From the NCBI GenBank assembly GCA_000697665.1, contig KL197733.1, positions 356,333-420,332 on the forward strand: a stretch of DNA of 64,000 nucleotides, given 5' to 3'. The notes beneath the pieces were generated by a model, which worked only from the letters and a program-made list of their open reading frames with translations, searched no databases and was not told the origin of the DNA. Below, piece after piece: positions 59,016-64,000 of the stretch; positions within the stretch are counted from its first letter, which is position 1, and the number at the start of each line of letters is the position of its first letter. Made by a program: the position numbers and the translations under genes. The stretch is from Jaapia argillacea MUCL 33604 (Eukaryota; Basidiomycota; Agaricomycetes; Jaapiales; Jaapiaceae).

Positions 59016-60189
59016 ATGCCTGCCCGAGCTGAAGACCCAAAGATTACTCTCCACAGCGACGTCTACCCGGGGATCGACATCAATGGCCGCCTCAAAGGTG
59101 CCGCCGATGGCAAGGTAGTATACATTGCAGGAGTGAGTCTCCCCTCTTACACCTTCGTCGGGGTTGATCTGACACCCCTCTGGTGCAGGCTAGCCGAGGA
59201 ATCGGTGCTGCAACTGCACACGCCTACGCCCTCGCCGGGTGTAAGGGTCTCTTCCTTACCGGTCGTTCTCTTGACACCTTAGCCTCCGTTTCGGCCTCCA
59301 TCCGTACTTCCCTCCCTGGAAACGTGGGGGAGAAACTCGTCATCGAGACCGACGCCGTGGATATCACCGACCTGAACGCTGTCGGTGAAAGTGTGAAGCG
59401 TTGCGTCCAGAAATTCGGAAGAATTGATGTTGTGATCGCTAATGCGGGTTATATGGAGGCTTGGACCAAGATTACCGAGTGCGATCCCATCGGGTGGTGG
59501 AAAATCTGGGTGCGGTTGTCTCGGTTCTAATTTTTAATTTCTTCGTACTGACGCTGGTGTTACAGGAGGTGAACATCGGTTAGTCCACGTATTCGGTTCG
59601 TCTTGTCGACTGCTGATCACAAAACATTATAAGCGGTGTATTCAATTTGATGCATCATGCGATTGGCCCGCTCGTTGAGACCAAGGGCCATGTAATTTTG
59701 CTATCCTCTATCGGTGCTCAACATAGGCCACCTGGCGCAAGTGCGTATTGTGGCTCCAAACATGCCGTGAACCGGTTTGCAGAGTTCATTCAACTCGGTG
59801 TGTTTCTTGATTTCTTTCCCCCCCTACCGCGCCTATCTCACTCCTTGCATTGCTAGAATACGGAGAACAAGGAATCAAGGTGTTCTCTATCCATCCCGGA
59901 GGGATCGTGTACGTCCCTAAAACTCATTCTAAGCATCTTCCGAATTTGCTTAAATGGCATTTGTAGAACCGAGCTCGCACGCCAGGAGCCCAAGGTTCTC
60001 CCTTTCTTGCACGACAAAGTGGAACTTGCAAGTCACACCATGGTTCGCCTTTCGAGTGGTTCGGAGGATTGGCTCAGTGGAAGGTTCATCAGCTGCAACT
60101 GGGATCTTGACGAGTTGGCAAAGAGGAGAACTGAGATTGAGGAAGGTGATTTGTTGAAGAATAGGTTGGATGTTGGCGTTTTGGCTTGA
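59016..60189 (+). CDS. Short-chain dehydrogenase/reductase, copy 1, with a one-base deficit at a splice junction
   Basis: Exons: 59016-59132, 59189-59509, 59566-59578 (13 nt), 59634-59797, 59857-59908 and 59967-60189. Motifs of classical SDRs are present: AGASRGIGAA (cofactor binding), NAGYME, a Ser in ILLSSIGAQ and the YxxxK active site in SAYCGSKHA. The family oxidises or reduces small alcohols and ketones with NAD(P)H. Exon 4 is 164 nt whereas the paralogue SDR2 has 165; joining at the only nearby AG loses frame by one base. Every other exon matches SDR2 in length and phase. The copy may therefore be broken, or may use a non-AG acceptor. The reading after the junction (GVFNLMHHAIGPL) is well preserved, so any damage is recent. 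Confidence 0.75.
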
Positions 60190-60694
60190 GGATGAAATTT
60201 CCATAGAGGCGGTAGGAAAAGAGTATTTGTTACGCCCTTCGTAAGAGTTGTTATCGCAGTTGGATTCCATCCACGTTTGCCAATGCACTCCGAGTTTGAG
60301 TGACGATTTGGATGTTGTTACCGCTGGATTTGCCCGTGAGAACTTGGACTTCGACCAGAATCAGTGTCCCTCGCGGTCTCGTTGTGTCGCACATCTCTCT
60401 TTCTAATCTTCCAATCACTTCCCATGTATTCTGAACTAGTTCGATGAAATCGACCAACGCTTGCACCTCGCCCAGGATGTCTGGGGACCTACACATTCAT
60501 CGTCGGCTGTCTCGGCCACGTTGTCGATCCACATATGCAGACTAGGGAATCTTTGATTGTGAATCCTCACCATCCATTCTCTGCGATACTGTTGCTGCTA
60601 TCTGATTGCTACTCTGGACCATTCTGGGTGAAAGTTTCTCCCAAAACCCTTTGCGTTTATTTTCATCCTCGTCCTCCCTCTCAATCCTTCCACG
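60190..60694. other. Intergenic region between SDR1 and SDR2
   Basis: 505 bp holding the 3' end of SDR1 and the promoter of SDR2. No TATA box or gene was recognised. Confidence 0.4.
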
Positions 60695-61855
60695 ATGCCA
60701 GTCAGCTCACAAGACGTGAACATCACTCAGCATAATGATGTTTATCCTGGAATTGATGTCAACGGAAGTTTGAAGGGAGCAGCGGGTGGAAAGATTGTGT
60801 ACATCGCTGGGGTATGCTACCTCATCCCTGCCCTCGTCTTCCATTGACAATTTCTCGCGTAGGCGAGCAGAGGGATTGGTGCTGCAACAGCACATGCGTA
60901 CGCTCTCGCAGGATGTGCTGGTCTCTTCCTTACGGCCCGCTCGCTTGATACCATTACCTCCGTCGCCTCCTCAATACACAGCTCCCTCACCGCTGATTCC
61001 TCCCGTGAACTGGTGATCGAAACGGATGCGGTGGATGTGACTGATTTGAAGGCTGTGGGCGAAAGTGTGAAGCGTTGCGTCGAGAAATTTGGAAGAATTG
61101 ATGTGTTGATTGTCAATGCCGGATATATGGAGCCGTGGATGAATATCGCTGATTGTGATCCCATTGGTTGGTGGAAAGTTTTGGTGCGTCTCGATGGACT
61201 CGTCTGTAACATTTTCGTTGTTGATATCTCCCACTCATAGGAAGTTAATCTTGGTTGGTACTGCTTAGCTTCCCGTCCTCCCTTCAATCACGTGAGTTGG
61301 CGATAGGTGGAGTATTCAATTTGGTGCATCATGCCGTACCCTCTCTTCTCAAGACACAAGGACACATCATCCTCTTATCGTCTGTGGGTGCTCAGAAAAT
61401 CGGTCCCGGTGCAAGTGCATATGGGTGTTCCAAGCACGCGCTGAATCGATTCGCTGAGTACATTCATTGTGGTATGACACAATCCCTTCTTTTGACATCG
61501 CCTTAAATCATTCTTTTCTTTCTAGAATATAATGCGCAAGGAATCAAAGTTTTCTCTATTCACCCAGGAGGAGTCGTGTAGGTTCACCTTTTAATCCGTA
61601 GCGTTTCTACATTTTTTAAATACTCTTTATAGAACCGAACTCTCCTCAGTAGCACCGCACCTTCTTCCCTACCTCGTCGACACAGCTGAGCTTCCCGGCT
61701 ACACCATGGTCCGCCTTTCCAGCGGGTCAGAGGACTGGCTCAGTGGGCGATATATCAGTTGTAACTGGGACCTTGACGAGCTGGCGAAGCGGAGACGAGA
61801 GATCGAAGATGGTGATTTGTTGAAGAACAGACTTGATGTTGGGAGTTTGGCGTGA
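60695..61855 (+). CDS. Short-chain dehydrogenase/reductase, copy 2
   Basis: Exons 60695-60811, 60863-61183, 61241-61253 (13 nt), 61307-61471, 61526-61577 and 61633-61855 give 296 aa with all phases consistent. Key motifs: AGASRGIGAA near residue 40 (Rossmann cofactor site), VNAGYMEPW, ILLSSVGAQK and the catalytic YGCSK in SAYGCSKHALNRF. The C-terminus DELAKRRREIEDGDLLKNRL is shared with SDR1. It is a tandem duplicate of SDR1 in the same orientation, 505 bp downstream. Probably a cytosolic NAD(P)-dependent oxidoreductase of unknown substrate. The 13-nt exon codes only EVNL plus one base of a Gly codon. Confidence 0.88.
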
Positions 61856-62269
61856 CGTTTCTGGTAACTTCTTAATTCTCTCATTTCCACATGCACTTAG
61901 TAACTATGGCTTGAAAAGCAGATGTGCCCTTCTGTCTATCTACCTGACTGAAGTAGATTCATATGAAGTCCAAGCATTACCCTGATTACCGCGCAATTGA
62001 CCAGCCAAAGTTCCATGTTTGGACGTAGCTGGAAGCCCTAGCATTTGCATTCGAACTGAAAGTCCACGACGGTCCCTCCTGGTCTCTCATCCCAAATCAC
62101 AGGATAACCGAGTCAACCGCCATCGCGATCGGCGGCTGACATTTCCCTAGGTATAATAATCCACCCCGAATCAAAGCAACCCCCCAAGATCCTCTGCGTT
62201 CTACCATCATCACTCAGCTAACACTGACAACCCTCACCCACAACCAAACCAAAACCCTACTCTGACGAT
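61856..62269. promoter_or_regulatory. Upstream region of the acidic unknown protein gene
   Basis: No gene. A TATAATAA at 62152-62159, 111 bp before the ATG at 62270, is a plausible TATA element. Confidence 0.4.
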
Positions 62270-63324
62270 ATGTCTGACTATACCTGCCCTTGCCTCTGCA
62301 CTACACCCATCTGCTATGCCATGAACGAGTCCTTCCTCCTCTACCCCAAAGCTCGTTCCCCCCTCACTACACCTATATCTTCCGCTTCTTCCACTAATAC
62401 TCTTGTTGAAAATAATCCGTTCTCTGATGTTTATGAATTCCAAAACAAATCTTTTGATAGTGCTTATCCCCTTGACACCTGTACTTCGTTTACTAGTGTA
62501 ACTTTTGGCTCTCGTTCGTTCTTTGTTGCTGACGACCTCGAGTTTACTTCTTCTTTCTTCGAACTCGAGGAACCTATTGCTCCCATATACCCTTCCGACT
62601 TGGCCGACTTCGAACGCTCCTTCGCGATTGAATTCGATGAGTCCCACTCTTTCCTCTGTGCGACTGACTCTCCTGCTTTAGATCAGTCCTTCGCCATTCA
62701 AGCCGCGGTTGAAGACTCCATTCATGCCTTTGTTCGACCCTCAAACCCGGTTGGGCAAGCATTGGACTATACCCTTGATGAGTCTTCGTCCTTCGTCTCG
62801 GTCGTTGAATTTTCCGCTTTCGTTCAGGATGGATTCGTGAGACCGACTAACTCTCTGGCGAGAGCGTTGGAAGATACATTTGGGGAGGAGGAGAGCGAGG
62901 AAAGTAGGTGCTTTGTTAGGCCGGGTAACCCAGTTGGGGCTTGGTGCTCGTTTTATTCAGATATGGTGAGTTTCTTTGATCTTCCTCATTCGTTCCGTAA
63001 GATTCTGATTTTGTGGAAATTTAGTCTTCAGTCCCGGCTCTCGAGTTTTCTGCCTCGGACCATTCGGACTCGGACATGGACTCGGATGACGAAAATGATA
63101 ACAAGTATATCCAGTTGAACGACCAGGACAGCCATTATGGACAACCTCTTTCGACCACACGTTCCCCCTTTACGATCCTCGCGTCAAACCCTGTAGCCGC
63201 CATTCCGATTCGTCCCACAAGTGCCGTCCCAGTAGAGTCATCGCCGGTGAAGAACGTCAACAACAGCGCGAATGGAATCAGGAAGGTCGTGCAGTGGGTT
63301 CGGGAGCGATGTGTCGGACAGTGA
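62270..63324 (+). CDS. Unrecognised acidic protein with repeated FVRP motifs, 331 aa
   Basis: Exons 62270-62965 and 63025-63324 join in phase 0 to 331 aa. The N-terminus is Cys-rich (CPCLCTTPIC). The body is rich in Phe, Ser, Asp and Glu. A motif F-V-R-P-x-N-[PS] occurs three times (FVRPSNPVGQALD, FVRPTNSLARALED, FVRPGNPVGAW), spaced by about 40-60 residues. The second exon starts with an acidic Ser/Asp stretch (HSDSDMDSDDENDNK) and ends with a short basic helix (GIRKVVQWVRERCVGQ). There is no signal peptide or membrane helix. I do not recognise the family; the good exon structure and upstream TATA support a real gene. Confidence 0.65.
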
Positions 63325-63800
63325 AACCGTAACGAGTAGGTGAGCCGGGAAATGCTGGGTAGCATACCGAGTTCAGTTGTCACCCTCCAAGTGCTTATAC
63401 TTTCAGCGGCAAGATGCAGGTAGGTGTTTCGTTTTCTCCTGCGATGGGGATGCACCTCTACGTGGTGCAGGAGACGAGTAGGCGTTAGTGCCGAAACCAA
63501 GTCATCCCCACACAAGGTGAGCTTTGTTTCCTTCTGGGTGTGCTTGTGTGTGTTTTTTGGGGGGTCAGCAATGCAAATGGGCGTACGCGTTGGTATCGAA
63601 TTTGAGATGTGTGTCGGTGAATTCTGTGATGGATTGATGTATAACCTCTATCGCGAGGACTAGTATATACAAACTTCTGTATTGATCAAAACAGTGAGAT
63701 GGGAGCATTGTTGAAAGGATTATCGTTCATAAAGTGTGGGGGCTGATGAAGGTGAAGCTTGGAGGACTGGGTAAAATGAGTCGGTCCGCGAACGGTTCAT
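63325..63800. other. Region between the acidic protein gene and tRNA-Gly, nothing recognised
   Basis: A short frame at 63424-63663 has no recognisable features. G/T-rich runs occur around 63540-63565. Confidence 0.4.
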
Positions 63801-63871
63801 ACACTGAAGGGGAGTCGAACCCCTGCCGCTTGCTTGGAAGGCAAGCATGATAACCGCTTCACCATCAGTGT
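63801..63871 (-). tRNA. tRNA-Gly (anticodon TCC)
   Basis: The 71-nt minus-strand sequence folds as a complete tRNA without intron. The acceptor arms ACACTGA and TCAGTGT pair fully. The anticodon stem CTTGC/GCAAG encloses the loop CTTCCAA with anticodon TCC, and the T-arm AGGGG-TTCGACT-CCCCT pairs fully. A-box and B-box promoter elements are inside the gene. Confidence 0.95.
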
Positions 63872-64000
63872 TTAGGTAAACGCAATCCACTGTAGTAAAT
63901 AATCAAAATAATAAGTGCACTGTGGATAAGATAAGATGGGAGCAAGTATTTGCAAAAGAAGTGTTGACGACATTGCCGGCGTGGACGTTGACCTCGAGTG
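63872..64000. other. Right edge of window, no gene
   Basis: GATAAGATAAG at about 63925-63935 is a double GATA motif of the kind bound by fungal GATA factors, but no adjacent gene start is in the window, so relevance is unknown. Confidence 0.3.

Overview
This window looks like nuclear chromosomal DNA of a mushroom-forming basidiomycete (Agaricomycetes-like). The evidence is dense protein-coding genes on both strands, many short introns (about 50-75 bp, GT..AG), and fungal housekeeping proteins whose sequences resemble basidiomycete homologues. Exon joins below were worked out by eye from reading frame and splice signals. No database search was run.

Layout. 1-3.1 kb: a decayed PIF/Harbinger-type DNA transposon with a transposase carrying two in-frame stops and an intact convergent partner gene. 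3.2 kb: a tRNA-like Pol III signature. 3.7-7.0 kb: two tandem F-box genes. 7.4-14.0 kb: the SNARE gene BOS1 and a P5B-type ATPase gene (YPK9/ATP13A2 family). 14.4-15.7 kb: a Ser/Thr-rich single-pass membrane protein. 16.4-19.4 kb: an unrecognised 915-aa protein. 19.4-24.3 kb: a gene-poor stretch holding an unexplained repeat array (21.17-22.62 kb). 24.3-27.8 kb: a HAD-family hydrolase and ATP-dependent phosphoenolpyruvate carboxykinase, convergent. 29.7-44.9 kb: housekeeping genes in divergent pairs (MED14 / SCY1-like pseudokinase; Tudor-SN / mitochondrial ribosomal protein bS6m) plus an amidohydrolase-like gene. 45.5-55.9 kb: five tandem BTB/POZ genes on the minus strand, followed at 56.5-57.9 kb by a sixth, divergent BTB gene. 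59.0-61.9 kb: two tandem short-chain dehydrogenases. 62.3-63.3 kb: an unrecognised acidic protein. 63.8 kb: tRNA-Gly(TCC).

The genes do not form one pathway. The common theme is local tandem duplication: F-box x2, BTB x5 plus a distant relative, SDR x2 and a non-coding repeat array. F-box and BTB proteins are both typical substrate adaptors of cullin ubiquitin ligases, so the window holds two small expansions of potential adaptor families. The observations I would check first are the BTB array (constant exon 2 and 3 lengths, variable ends, relics of a longer C-terminal region between copies, and a piece of the neighbouring ribosomal-protein gene carried into it), the 21-22.6 kb repeats, the micro-exons in Tudor-SN (10 nt) and both SDR genes (13 nt), and the one-base deficit at a splice junction of the first SDR. 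I did not find a clearly new defence or biosynthetic system.
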